Source: Luteitalea sp. TBR-22 (GTDB taxonomy: Bacteria > Acidobacteriota > Vicinamibacteria > Vicinamibacterales > Vicinamibacteraceae). From it: a DNA stretch of 64,000 nucleotides. A program made the translations under genes and the position numbers. The notes under the pieces are model-generated. The model was not told the DNA's origin. It searched no databases and saw nothing but the letters and a program-made list of their open reading frames with translations. Shown in pieces: positions 38,061-46,080 of the stretch (positions are counted from its first letter, which is position 1; each line of letters begins with the position of its first letter). The stretch is from NCBI RefSeq assembly GCF_016865485.1, contig NZ_AP024452.1:1076501-1140500 (forward strand), in the 5' to 3' direction.

Positions 38061-39545
38061 TCAGTCCAGCATCTGCGTGACGTCGCCGCGGAAGGCCGGC
38101 ATGCCGGTCAGCACGCCCTGGAACTCGGTCAGCGGCGCGCCGATCCGCAGGCCCTCGTCGCCCACCAGGGCGAGCTCCCTGATGGTGGTCTCGTGCGGGC
38201 CGCTGCGGCGCTTGATGACCGACAGGGCCTTCCGCACGCGTCCCGAGGCCTCGAAGAAGCGCGTGCTGACGACGGTGTCGGCCAGGTAGCTCAGGTCGAC
38301 GGGCGCCTCCGCGGCCGCCACGAGCCCGTGCTGCGCGAGGATGAAGATCGTCACGACCCCCTGCTGGTTCAGGTACGTCGAGAGCTCGTGGAGCTGGTTG
38401 CTCAGGTACGTCTCGCCTGGCATCGCGTTGAGGTAGCCGTTCAGCGAGTCGATCACGACGACCTTGCAGCCGGCCTCCACGGCGCCGACGATGCGCCGCG
38501 CGAACTCGCCGGGCGACAGCTCCGCTGGATCGACCTGCTGGAGGTGGATCGTGCCCGCGTCCACGTGCCTGGACAGCTGCATGCCCAGCGCGTCGGCGCG
38601 GGCCAGTACGATGCTGCGGGTCTCGTCGAAGGCGAACAGGTGTCCTGCCTCGCCCCGTGCTGCCAGGCGCGTCAGGAACTGCAGCGCAATCGTCGACTTT
38701 CCCGTGCCCGCCTGGCCGAGGATCAGCGTGGTGGTGCCGCGGTCGAGCCCGCCGCCGAGCAGGGCATCGAGCTCAGGCAGGCCGCTCGACACGCCCTCGC
38801 GCGTGAAGGGCACCGGATGCGAGGTCGCCGCGAGCCGCGGATAGGTGCGCAACCCGCCGGTCTCGATGCTGTAGTCGTGGTAGCCCTCGCGGAAGGCGAC
38901 GCCGCGCATCTTCTGCACGCGCACGCGCCGCCGTGCCCGTCCATAGTCGGGGGCGAGCTGTTCCATCTCGATGACGCCGTGCGTGAGGCTCAGGATGTGC
39001 GGGTCGGCGCCCCAGCGCGCCCCGTCCATCTTGTCGTCGAGCAGCAGCACGGTGCTGCCGAGCGCCGAGAACGCCTGCTTGAGGTGCAGGAGCTGACGGC
39101 GATAGCGCAGTTGCGTGTCCGCCATCAGCCGGAACTCCGAGAGGGAGTCGAAGACGACGCGCGCGGGCCTGATGCGGCGCGCCTCGTCGAGCACCAGTTG
39201 CGCCACGCTGTTCAGCTCCATCTCCGACGGATGGAAGACCGTGGTCTGGGCGTCCGGCGTGAGCAGTGCCTCGATGGCGGCGAGCTCGAGCAGCGCGATG
39301 TCGTCGAGCGTCCAGCCGTGCGAGCGCGCGACCCGATCGAGCTCCGCGCGCGTCTCCGACAGCGTCACGTAGAGGGCCGACTCGCCGCGCCGCAGGCCCT
39401 CGAACAGGAACTGCAGCGCCAGCGTCGTCTTGCCGGAGCCCGGGTCGCCCTGGACCAGGTAGACGCAGCCGCAGGGGAGTCCGCCGCCGAGGATGTGGTC
39501 GAGGCCCTCGACACCGGTCGGGCACCACTCGTCGATGGTCGGCAT
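38061..39545 (-). CDS. KaiC-like dual RecA-fold ATPase
   Basis: This 494-residue protein has two KaiC/RadA-type domains in tandem. Walker A motifs are GDPGSGKTT (about 33-41) and GQAGTGKST (second domain, about 268); Walker B-like strands are ARVVFDSLSEF and CKVVVIDSLNGYL. The positions of the catalytic glutamates are in TLSETRAE and FDETRS. Each domain begins with the family signature (TGVEGLDHILGGGLP; SSGLPELDALLGGGLD). There is no KaiA or KaiB nearby, so this is one of the many non-clock KaiC homologues in bacteria that cooperate with histidine kinases. The next gene, 5 bp downstream, is exactly such a kinase. Confidence 0.93.
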   Translation of the reverse strand: MPTIDEWCPTGVEGLDHILGGGLPCGCVYLVQGDPGSGKTTLALQFLFEGLRRGESALYVTLSETRAELDRVARSHGWTLDDIALLELAAIEALLTPDAQTTVFHPSEMELNSVAQLVLDEARRIRPARVVFDSLSEFRLMADTQLRYRRQLLHLKQAFSALGSTVLLLDDKMDGARWGADPHILSLTHGVIEMEQLAPDYGRARRRVRVQKMRGVAFREGYHDYSIETGGLRTYPRLAATSHPVPFTREGVSSGLPELDALLGGGLDRGTTTLILGQAGTGKSTIALQFLTRLAARGEAGHLFAFDETRSIVLARADALGMQLSRHVDAGTIHLQQVDPAELSPGEFARRIVGAVEAGCKVVVIDSLNGYLNAMPGETYLSNQLHELSTYLNQQGVVTIFILAQHGLVAAAEAPVDLSYLADTVVSTRFFEASGRVRKALSVIKRRSGPHETTIRELALVGDEGLRIGAPLTEFQGVLTGMPAFRGDVTQMLD

Positions 39546-39833
39546 GCAGTGCGGTCCTTGCGCGTCAGGGGACCCAGTCGCCGCACGTGACGCACGTCCG
39601 GTGATCGGCAGGAAACGATCGCGGAGCCGTGCCCCGCCTGTCACGCAGACTGATGTGACCGCAGGCAGCATAGCGCACGATCGAGAGGGCGAAGCGCGAG
39701 CGTGCGCTTGAAAAAATGAAAGGAAGAGGTTTCCAGTGAGCCTACGCAAGAGCTCGAGGGCATCGGCAGGGGCTCCGAGGCGAGCGCGATGGCGCGCGCT
39801 TGCACGCGGCAGCGCTCCAGCTAGAATTTCGCC
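39546..39833. other. Divergent regulatory spacer (KaiC / epimerase)
   Basis: A 288-bp non-coding gap. It contains an AT-rich island near 39709-39735 (GCTTGAAAAAATGAAAGG), unusual in this GC-rich DNA and a candidate promoter or upstream-element region. No gene is supported here. Confidence 0.5.
39800..39827 (+). promoter_or_regulatory. Candidate promoter for a leaderless epimerase mRNA
   Basis: TTGCAC (39800-39805), a 16-bp spacer and TAGAAT (39822-39827, 5 of 6 to consensus). The -10 ends 6 nt before ATG 39834, so the transcript would start at the start codon; no Shine-Dalgarno is present. Confidence 0.5.
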
Positions 39834-40748
39834 ATGCAGGTCATCCTTGGCGCCAACGGCGTGGTCGGCCGCGAACTCGCCCGGCGCTTGCCGGGTCATA
39901 CCGATCGAGTGCGGCAGGTGGCGCGCACGCCGGCCCGCGTCAACGAGACCGACGAGCTGGTCGCCGCCGATCTCCTCGACGCACGCGCTACCGCGGACGC
40001 CGTCGCGGGCGCCGACGTCGCCTACCTGCTCGCCGGCCTGAAGTACGACGCGCGCGTCTGGGCCGACCAGTGGCCGCGCGTGATGCGCAACGCCATCGAC
40101 GCGTGCAAGCGTCACGGCGCCGCGCTCGTCTTCTTCGACAACGTCTACGCCTACGGGCGGGTCGACGGCCCGATGACCGAGGCGACCCCGTACAACCCGT
40201 GCAGCCGCAAGGGCGAGGTCCGGGCCCGCATCGCGACGACGCTGATGGAGGAAGTGGCGCGCGGCGACCTGCGCGGCATGATCGTCAGGGCCGCCGACTT
40301 CTACGGCCCCGGCGCCACGCTCAGTCTCACCCACGCGACCGTGACCGAACGCCTGAAGGCCGGCCGGACGCCGCAGTGGATCGGCAATGCGCAGGCCGTG
40401 CACACCTTCACCTACACGCCCGACGCCGCGGAAACGGTGGCGCGCCTGGCCAACCGCCCCGAGGCGTACGGGCAGGTGTGGCACGCCCTGACGAGCAAGG
40501 AGCCGATCACCGGGGAGCAGTACGTGCGCCTGGCGTGCGAGATCGCGGCGCGCCCCTACGGCCTGCAGGTCGCGCCGCGCTGGATGCTCCGGCTGATGGG
40601 GCTCTTCGTGCCGGTGCTGCGCGAGAACATGGAGATGATGTACCAGTTCGAGCACGACTACCGCTTCGACAGCACGAAGGCAGAACAGGCGTTGGGCATG
40701 ACCGCGACGAGCTATCGCGACGGCATCACGGCGACGCTGCGCGCCTGA
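39834..40748 (+). CDS. NAD-dependent epimerase/dehydratase family protein
   Basis: This 304-residue protein of the extended/atypical SDR type has a nucleotide-binding motif at the very N-terminus (VILGANGVVGRELARRLPG), so the ATG at 39834 is certain. Other marks are AYLLAGLKYDARVW, FFDNVYAYGRVDGPMTEATP (Tyr in the position of the active-site region) and IVRAADFYGPGA. Residues 210-304 hold a C-terminal substrate domain. The substrate is probably a sugar nucleotide or related compound, unknown. The gene ends antisense to the methyltransferase 3' end (23-bp overlap). Confidence 0.9.
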   Translation: MQVILGANGVVGRELARRLPGHTDRVRQVARTPARVNETDELVAADLLDARATADAVAGADVAYLLAGLKYDARVWADQWPRVMRNAIDACKRHGAALVFFDNVYAYGRVDGPMTEATPYNPCSRKGEVRARIATTLMEEVARGDLRGMIVRAADFYGPGATLSLTHATVTERLKAGRTPQWIGNAQAVHTFTYTPDAAETVARLANRPEAYGQVWHALTSKEPITGEQYVRLACEIAARPYGLQVAPRWMLRLMGLFVPVLRENMEMMYQFEHDYRFDSTKAEQALGMTATSYRDGITATLRA

Positions 40749-41502
40749 TGCTCGTCGAGGGCTGACGGCCGGCCCCGGGCTTGTGGCCGACGAAGAAGAG
40801 GCGCGGCGCGCGGTCCTCCGTTGTCTGCTCCTCGACCACCTCGACAACGAATCCCTGATCGCCGAGGAGCCGTTCCCACGTGGCGCGTGGGAAGAGCCCC
40901 ACCTCGTGGCGTTCGTAGAACGACTGCACGCTGCCGTCCCCGCGGCGCAACAGGAACGCGTAGTGCACGCGCGCGGGACCGCCCGGGGCCGATGGCGCAT
41001 CCGACCACTCGAACAGCCTGGCCCCGCGCCCATCGTCGCCATCACTGCCGGAGACGTCAGTGCCGGACTCGAACGTCTCGGCGACGTCGTCGGGAATGAG
41101 CAGCACCAGGCCGCCTGGCGCCAGGTGCGTCCACGCCGTGCGGATCGCCGCGCGCAGGTCCTCCTCCGTGGTCATGTAGTCGATGGCGTCGTGCGCGAGG
41201 ACGACGTCGAACGTCCTGTCGAGGCGCAGGGTCCGCATGTCGCCCACCACGTGCACGCACTCGGGGTTGACGCGGCCCGACATGGCGAGCATTGGCTCGC
41301 TGGCGTCGGTCAGCACGCAGTCGAAGCGGCCCTTCAGGTGGTGCGCGACATGGCCGCCGCCGCTGCCGAGCTCTAGCAGGGTGCGAGCCTCTGGCCGCCG
41401 CTCGCCGATGAGTCGCGCGATCTCGCCGGCCTCCTCCGCGTACTCGGTCAACGGGGAGATCAGCGGCCACCACTCCGAGAGCTCGTCGTAGAACAGGCTC
41501 AT
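40726..41502 (-). CDS. Class I SAM-dependent methyltransferase
   Basis: A 258-residue methyltransferase. The N-terminal FYDELSEWWPLISPLTEYAE is followed by the SAM-binding loop TLLELGSGGGHVAHHL (about 43-58), the acidic residue after strand 2 in CVLTDASEPML and motif IV in DVVLAHDAIDYM. The long C-terminal part (FEWSDAPSAPGGPARVHYAFLLR) is family-typical of small-molecule methyltransferases. ATG 41502 has GGAGG 5 nt upstream, so I prefer it to the GTG at 41508. The 3' end overlaps the convergent epimerase by 23 bp. Confidence 0.9.
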   Translation of the reverse strand: MSLFYDELSEWWPLISPLTEYAEEAGEIARLIGERRPEARTLLELGSGGGHVAHHLKGRFDCVLTDASEPMLAMSGRVNPECVHVVGDMRTLRLDRTFDVVLAHDAIDYMTTEEDLRAAIRTAWTHLAPGGLVLLIPDDVAETFESGTDVSGSDGDDGRGARLFEWSDAPSAPGGPARVHYAFLLRRGDGSVQSFYERHEVGLFPRATWERLLGDQGFVVEVVEEQTTEDRAPRLFFVGHKPGAGRQPSTSIRRAASP

Positions 41503-41899
41503 GCGCACCTCCGCCGGCTACCGCCGCCACGCCCGACGTGAACGCCACCGCACGCCCGCCTTCCAGTCCGCCGACGATGGTCCAAAGGGCCTCCCAGCCC
41601 GGCGTCCCATCGTCGCGCGAACAGGCGCGCTGGTCCCGAGGAGGAAGTCGGACGCAGGCGTCGGCGGCACGTTCAAGGGCGAACCGGCCGGCCGTCGCGC
41701 CCGGCTGACATCAGCCAGGGAGCCACCGACGACGTGTCGCCATCGAGAGACGATTCTAGGACGACGCCAGCCGCGGCCGGGGTGGTCGGGCGACTCGCCC
41801 CATGCGTCGGCCAAGGCCGACGCCTACACCTGCTGATTGGCACGGTGGTCGGCATGGGCTTGGCGCACGGTCGGGCTGTGGGCAAGAATCGACGCCACC
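41503..41899. other. Non-coding spacer upstream of the catabolic cluster
   Basis: About 397 bp without a supported gene. ORFs on both strands exist, but their translations are arginine/proline-rich and look like random GC-rich sequence. It contains a perfect 20-bp palindrome at 41804-41823 and a weak promoter-like pair (TTGGCG 41860-41865, 18-bp spacer, AAGAAT 41884-41889) before the SDR gene. Confidence 0.55.
41804..41823. promoter_or_regulatory. 20-bp palindrome GCGTCGGCC-AA-GGCCGACGC
   Basis: A perfect 9-bp inverted repeat with an AA centre, 77 bp upstream of the SDR start and just upstream of the possible -35 box. It is a good operator candidate for the four-gene cluster. Confidence 0.45.
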
Positions 41900-42682
41900 G
41901 TGCCTGCCACGTCCCACCGACCTGTCGCGATCGTCACCGGCGCCGCGCGCGGCATCGGGCGGGCGTGCGCGCTGGCGCTCGCCGCCGGTGGCTTCGACAT
42001 CGTGTTGGCGGATCTCGTGCTCGACGATCCACTGCGCGAGACGTGCCGCGAGGTCGAGGGGCTCGGCGTCGAGGCGGCGGCGATCGCCATCGATGTCGCG
42101 CGGATCGAGCAGCACGAGGCGCTGGTCGGTGCGGCCGTGTCGCGCTGGGGCCGTCTCGATTGCCTCGTGAACAACGCCGGCGTCGGCGTGCGGTCGCGCG
42201 GCGACCTGCTCGACGTCACGCCCGAGAGCTTCGACCGCTGCCTGGCGGTCAACACGCGCGCGGTCTTCTTCCTTTCGCAGGTCGCCGCACGCCACATGCT
42301 GGCGCAGGGCGAGATCGCCGGCCAGCACCGCAGCATCGTCAACGTCACCTCGAGCAACGCCGTGGCCGTGTCCATCGCGCGCGGCGAGTACTGCGTGTCG
42401 AAGGCCGCATCGAGCATGACGACGCAGTTGTTCGCGCTGCGGCTCGCGGACGCCGGCATCGGCGTGTACGAGGTGCGCCCCGGCATCATCGCCACCGCCA
42501 TGACGCAGCCGGTCCGAGCCCAGTACGACGAGGCGATCGCAGGCGGCCTGGTGCCGGCACGCCGTTGGGGCCAGCCGGAGGACGTCGCATCCACGGTGCG
42601 GGCGATGGCCGAGGGACGACTGATCTACACGGTCGGACAGGCCGTCACCGTCGACGGTGGGCTCACGGTGCCGAGATTCTGA
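41900..42682 (+). CDS. Short-chain dehydrogenase (3-ketoacyl reductase-like)
   Basis: A 260-residue classical SDR. The cofactor loop TGAARGIGRA (about 12-21), the structural NNAGVG motif and the catalytic Tyr-x-x-x-Lys as YCVSKAA are all present, with VTSSNAV supplying the serine. Asp after strand 2 (VLADLVL) suggests NAD preference. The protein is annotated in relatives as 3-ketoacyl-ACP reductase, but its neighbours indicate a catabolic hydroxy-/keto-substrate. Start GTG 41900 gives the proper length. Its TGA overlaps the next ATG by one base (TGATG). Confidence 0.92.
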   Translation: MPATSHRPVAIVTGAARGIGRACALALAAGGFDIVLADLVLDDPLRETCREVEGLGVEAAAIAIDVARIEQHEALVGAAVSRWGRLDCLVNNAGVGVRSRGDLLDVTPESFDRCLAVNTRAVFFLSQVAARHMLAQGEIAGQHRSIVNVTSSNAVAVSIARGEYCVSKAASSMTTQLFALRLADAGIGVYEVRPGIIATAMTQPVRAQYDEAIAGGLVPARRWGQPEDVASTVRAMAEGRLIYTVGQAVTVDGGLTVPRF

Positions 42683-43533
42683 TGCGCGACCTCCGACAGC
42701 ACCGGGAGGCCCTCGCGCTCAACACCGCGACGCTCGGCCATCGCAGCCCGATCGAGGAGGTCATCGACCGGTGCGCCGAGGCCGGCTTCGGGGCGATCGC
42801 GCCGTGGCGACGCGATCTCGATGGGCGCCGCCCGGCCGACGTGGCGGCCCGCCTGCGCGACCGGGGACTCGTGGTGACCGGGTACTGTCGCTCCACGTAC
42901 TTCACGCACGCCTCGGAGTCCGAGCGTCGCGCGGCCATCGACGACAACGCCCGGGCCCTCGACGAGGCCGCCGAGCTCGGCGCCGTGAGCTTCGTGCTCG
43001 TGGTCGGCGGCGTGCCGGAGGGCCTGCGGGACATCACTGCGGCGCGGCAGCAGGCCATCGACGGCGTGGGCGCGCTGCTCGAGCGCGCTCGCGCAGCGGG
43101 CGTGTCGCTGGCGATCGAGCCGATCCACCCGATGGGCGCGGCGGCGCGCGCCGTGGTCAACACGCTCGCGCAGGCGCTCGACTGGTGCGACGTGCTCGAC
43201 CCCGAGCGTGCCGGCGGGCTCGGCGTGATGGTCGATGCGTACCACGTATGGTGGGATCCCGCGCTCGAGACGGGCATCACGCGGGCGTGCCGTGACGGGC
43301 GCGTGCTCGGCTACCACGTGTCGGACTGGTTGCGCGAGACGCGAGATCTCGTCACCGATCGCGGCATGATGGGCGACGGCGTGATCGAGCTGCGGCGGAT
43401 CCGCGGGCTGCTCGAGGACGCCGGGTACACCGGGCCGGTGGAAGTCGAGATCTTCTCGGCGACCGACTGGTGGGTGCGTCCCGAGCGCGAGGTGCTCCAG
43501 ACCTGCATGTCGCGCCTGCTCGACGTCTGCTGA
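42682..43533 (+). CDS. Sugar phosphate isomerase/epimerase (AP-endonuclease-2-like TIM barrel)
   Basis: This 283-residue protein belongs to the xylose-isomerase-like TIM barrel family. Metal-ligand candidates are Glu in VSLAIEPIHPM, Asp and His in GVMVDAYHVWWDP, His in LGYHVSDWL and Glu in GPVEVEIFS. Members isomerise or epimerise sugars, inositols or hydroxypyruvate. It starts inside the stop of the SDR gene, and the enoyl-CoA hydratase follows after 23 bp, so the gene is in the same operon. The specific substrate is unknown, though the SDR/isomerase pair fits a polyol or sugar acid. Confidence 0.9.
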   Translation: MRDLRQHREALALNTATLGHRSPIEEVIDRCAEAGFGAIAPWRRDLDGRRPADVAARLRDRGLVVTGYCRSTYFTHASESERRAAIDDNARALDEAAELGAVSFVLVVGGVPEGLRDITAARQQAIDGVGALLERARAAGVSLAIEPIHPMGAAARAVVNTLAQALDWCDVLDPERAGGLGVMVDAYHVWWDPALETGITRACRDGRVLGYHVSDWLRETRDLVTDRGMMGDGVIELRRIRGLLEDAGYTGPVEVEIFSATDWWVRPEREVLQTCMSRLLDVC

Positions 43534-43556
43534 GCGGTGCACACGGAGTGGCCACC

Positions 43557-44336
43557 ATGACTCACGACACGACGGTTCTCGTCACGCGGCACGAGCGATG
43601 GCTCGAGATCGTGCTCAATCGTCCCGAGAAGGGCAACGCGCTGACGATGCCGATGCTCGCGGCGATCGGCACGGCGGTCGACGACGCCGCGCGCGACCGT
43701 GACCTGCGGGCCGTGGTGCTGTGTGCGGCCGGCGAGCGGCACTTCTGCACCGGCGGCGACATCGCGGCGTGGGGCAGCCTGTCGCCGCTCGACATGGCGC
43801 GCGAATGGATCGAGCGTGGCGCCGACGTCCTGGCGCGCATCGCCGCCCTGCCGATGCCCGTCCTCGCGGAGATCAACGGCCACACGATTGGGGGCGGGCT
43901 CGAACTGGCGCTCGCCGCCGACCTGCGCGTCGCCGTGGCCGGCGCGACGTTCGGGACGCCGGAGGTCGGGTTGGGCATGATCCCGGGGTGGGGCGGCGTG
44001 GGACGGCTGGCGGAGGTCGTCGGGCCCGGTCGTGCCGCGCACCTCACCCTCCTGGGCACGCCCATCAGCGCCGAGGAGGCTCTTTCCTGGGGCCTGGTGA
44101 CGGCGGTCGCGCCCGACCACGCCGCCCTCGTCGCGCAGCGTGCAGCCTGGGTGGAGACGCTCTGTGGCCGAGCGCCGGTGGCCGTGGCCCTGGTGAAGGG
44201 CCTGCTCGCCGCATCCCGCCGCGACATGCGGCACCAGCATGCGTCGGCAGCCGCGCAGGCCGCTGCCACCGACGACTGCCGCGAGGGGGTCCGCGCCTTC
44301 GCCGAGAAGCGCCGCCCCGCGTTCACGAACACGTGA
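43557..44336 (+). CDS. Enoyl-CoA hydratase/isomerase family protein
   Basis: A 259-residue crotonase-fold enzyme. The family motifs are LNRPEKGNALTMPML (N-terminal), the oxyanion-hole segment HFCTGGDIAAWG and the second oxyanion strand GHTIGGGLELALAADLRVA. The usual catalytic Glu pair region is FGTPEVGLGMIPGWGG (Glu present in TPEVGLG). It could act as hydratase, isomerase or dehydratase on a CoA thioester. The intergenic heptad array begins 3 bp after its stop and separates it from the CoA-transferase. Confidence 0.92.
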   Translation: MTHDTTVLVTRHERWLEIVLNRPEKGNALTMPMLAAIGTAVDDAARDRDLRAVVLCAAGERHFCTGGDIAAWGSLSPLDMAREWIERGADVLARIAALPMPVLAEINGHTIGGGLELALAADLRVAVAGATFGTPEVGLGMIPGWGGVGRLAEVVGPGRAAHLTLLGTPISAEEALSWGLVTAVAPDHAALVAQRAAWVETLCGRAPVAVALVKGLLAASRRDMRHQHASAAAQAAATDDCREGVRAFAEKRRPAFTNT

Positions 44337-44338
44337 CC

Positions 44339-44408
44339 GACTCCCGGCTCCCGACTCCCGACTCCCGACTCCCGACTCCCGACTCCCGACTCCCGACTCC
44401 CGACTCCC
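44339..44408. repeat. Heptanucleotide tandem array 1 (GACTCCC, 10 units)
   Basis: Ten head-to-tail 7-bp units, nine GACTCCC and one GGCTCCC (unit 2). The array fills nearly the whole spacer: it starts 3 bp after the enoyl-CoA hydratase stop and ends 10 bp before the CoA-transferase ATG, so it takes the place of the ribosome-binding region. Because 7 is not a multiple of 3, every frame reads through it as a 7-residue repeat. Confidence 0.95.
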
Positions 44409-44418
44409 ACACAGTCCC

Positions 44419-45948
44419 ATGTCCGCCACGCGATTCCTGTCTGCCGATGAGGCCGCCTCGCTCGTGAACGACGGCGCCACCGTCGCCGTCAGCGGCAACG
44501 GCGCCGGCATGATCTCGGCCGAGGCCATCCTCGCGGCGCTCGAGCGCCGCTTCCTCGCCACCGGACACCCACGCGACCTCACGCTGGTGCACTCGCTCGG
44601 GCTGGGCGACCGCGAATCGCGGGGCACCAACCGGCTGGCGCACGAAGGCATGTTGCGGCGGGTGATCGCGGGGCACTTCACGTGGTCGCCACGCATCCAG
44701 CAGCTGGTGCGCGACGAGAAGATCGAGGCCTACTGCCTGCCGGGCGGCGTCATCCAGCACCTGCTGCGCGAAATCGGCGCCGGCCGGCCAGGCCTGTTCA
44801 CCCACTCCGGACTCGGCACGTTCGTCGACCCGCGGCACGACGGCGGACGCTGCAACGCGCGCAGCCGTGACACGCTCGTCGAGCTGCTGACCATCGACGG
44901 CCGCGAGGTGCTGCATTACAAGCCGTTCAGGGTCGACGTCGCGATCGTCCGCGGCACCTTCGCCGACGCGCGTGGCAACGTCAGCCCCGAGGGCGAGGCC
45001 ATCGACATGGACGTGCACTCGATGGCGCTCGCCGCGCACAACAGCGGCGGCATCGTGCTCGCGCAGGTGCGGCAGGTGGTCGAGCCTGGCGCCCTGCACG
45101 CGCGGCACGTACGCATCCCCGGCATCATGGTCGACGCGGTGGTCGTCGATGCAGGGCAGGAGCAGTTCTACGGCCTCGGCTACGACGACACGGTGAGTGG
45201 CGCGCGGCGTGCGTTGCTGCGCCAGGGTGACGTGGCGCTGCCCGACAGGCTCGAACGCCGGATCGTGGCGCGACGTGCCGCGATGGAACTGCGCGAAGGG
45301 GCGTCGCTCAACTTCGGGTTCGGCATGCCGGGTGGCATCTTCGGCGTGATTGCGGAGCAGGGCCTCGGCCCGACGCTGTGGATGAGCGTCGAGCAGGGCA
45401 CCCACAACGGCGCGATGCTCGACGATCGGTTGTTCGGCGCCGCGCGCAACGCCGACGCCATCGTGCCGTCGGTGGAGCAGTTCGACTACTACAGCGGCGG
45501 TGGCATCGACATCGCCTTCCTCGGCATGGGCGAGGCCGACGCGGCCGGCAACGTCAACGTGTCGCACCTCGGCGGCACGCTGATCGGCCCGGGCGGCTTC
45601 ATCGAGATCGCGCAGAACGCCAAGAAGGTCGTGTTCTGCGGCGCCTTCGACGCGCAGGGATCGCGCATCGCGTTCGCCGACGGGCGACTGTCGATCGTCG
45701 CGCCCGGCAAGGTCCGCAAGTTCGTGGAGCGCGTCGACCGGATCACGTTCAGCGGCGAGTACGCGCGGCGCAACGGGCAGGAGGTGCTGTACGTCACCGA
45801 GCGCGCGGTGTTCCGTCTGACGGCCGCCGGCCTGGCGCTGATCGAGATCGCGCCAGGGCTCGACCTCGACCGCGACGTGCTCGCGCACATGGACTTCCGT
45901 CCAGACACCTCGGACGTCGGCCGGATGCCCCAGGACGTGTTCAGGTAG
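44419..45948 (+). CDS. Acyl-CoA:acetate/3-ketoacid CoA-transferase
   Basis: A 509-residue family I CoA-transferase with alpha and beta halves fused, as in YdiF-type enzymes. The N-half shows GATVAVSGNGAGMISAEAIL and LPGGVIQHLLREIGAG; the C-half carries the catalytic glutamate in MSVEQGTHNGAM (about 333) and the glycine-rich NFGFGMPGG. It moves CoA between acids, activating a substrate or releasing a product of the cluster. ATG 44419 is chosen because upstream in-frame sequence is the heptad array. No normal Shine-Dalgarno is visible, as the array sits in its place. Confidence 0.93.
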   Translation: MSATRFLSADEAASLVNDGATVAVSGNGAGMISAEAILAALERRFLATGHPRDLTLVHSLGLGDRESRGTNRLAHEGMLRRVIAGHFTWSPRIQQLVRDEKIEAYCLPGGVIQHLLREIGAGRPGLFTHSGLGTFVDPRHDGGRCNARSRDTLVELLTIDGREVLHYKPFRVDVAIVRGTFADARGNVSPEGEAIDMDVHSMALAAHNSGGIVLAQVRQVVEPGALHARHVRIPGIMVDAVVVDAGQEQFYGLGYDDTVSGARRALLRQGDVALPDRLERRIVARRAAMELREGASLNFGFGMPGGIFGVIAEQGLGPTLWMSVEQGTHNGAMLDDRLFGAARNADAIVPSVEQFDYYSGGGIDIAFLGMGEADAAGNVNVSHLGGTLIGPGGFIEIAQNAKKVVFCGAFDAQGSRIAFADGRLSIVAPGKVRKFVERVDRITFSGEYARRNGQEVLYVTERAVFRLTAAGLALIEIAPGLDLDRDVLAHMDFRPDTSDVGRMPQDVFR

Positions 45949-46080
45949 CCTGATCCGCCGCGCGCCGGCGTCGGCGCTCGCCACGAGTGGTGGCGCCCGT
46001 CGGCTCCGATCGGTGCTATCTCAGGGTAGGATGCGACACTGGCCGCGCGTGGCGCCCGGCCGTCAGTCGGGAGATCTGCG

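Noticed and set aside
39790-39804. Sigma-54-like promoter (TGGCGCGCGCTTGCA) before the epimerase
   Set aside because: The spacing between GG and GC is 9 bp, not the required 10, and no enhancer-binding activator is nearby; the TTGCAC/TAGAAT pair explains the start better.
41501-41836. 111-codon ORF in the spacer before the SDR gene
   Set aside because: The translation is Arg/Pro/Gly-rich without hydrophobic periodicity or any family resemblance; a similar ORF exists on the opposite strand, as expected by chance at this GC content.
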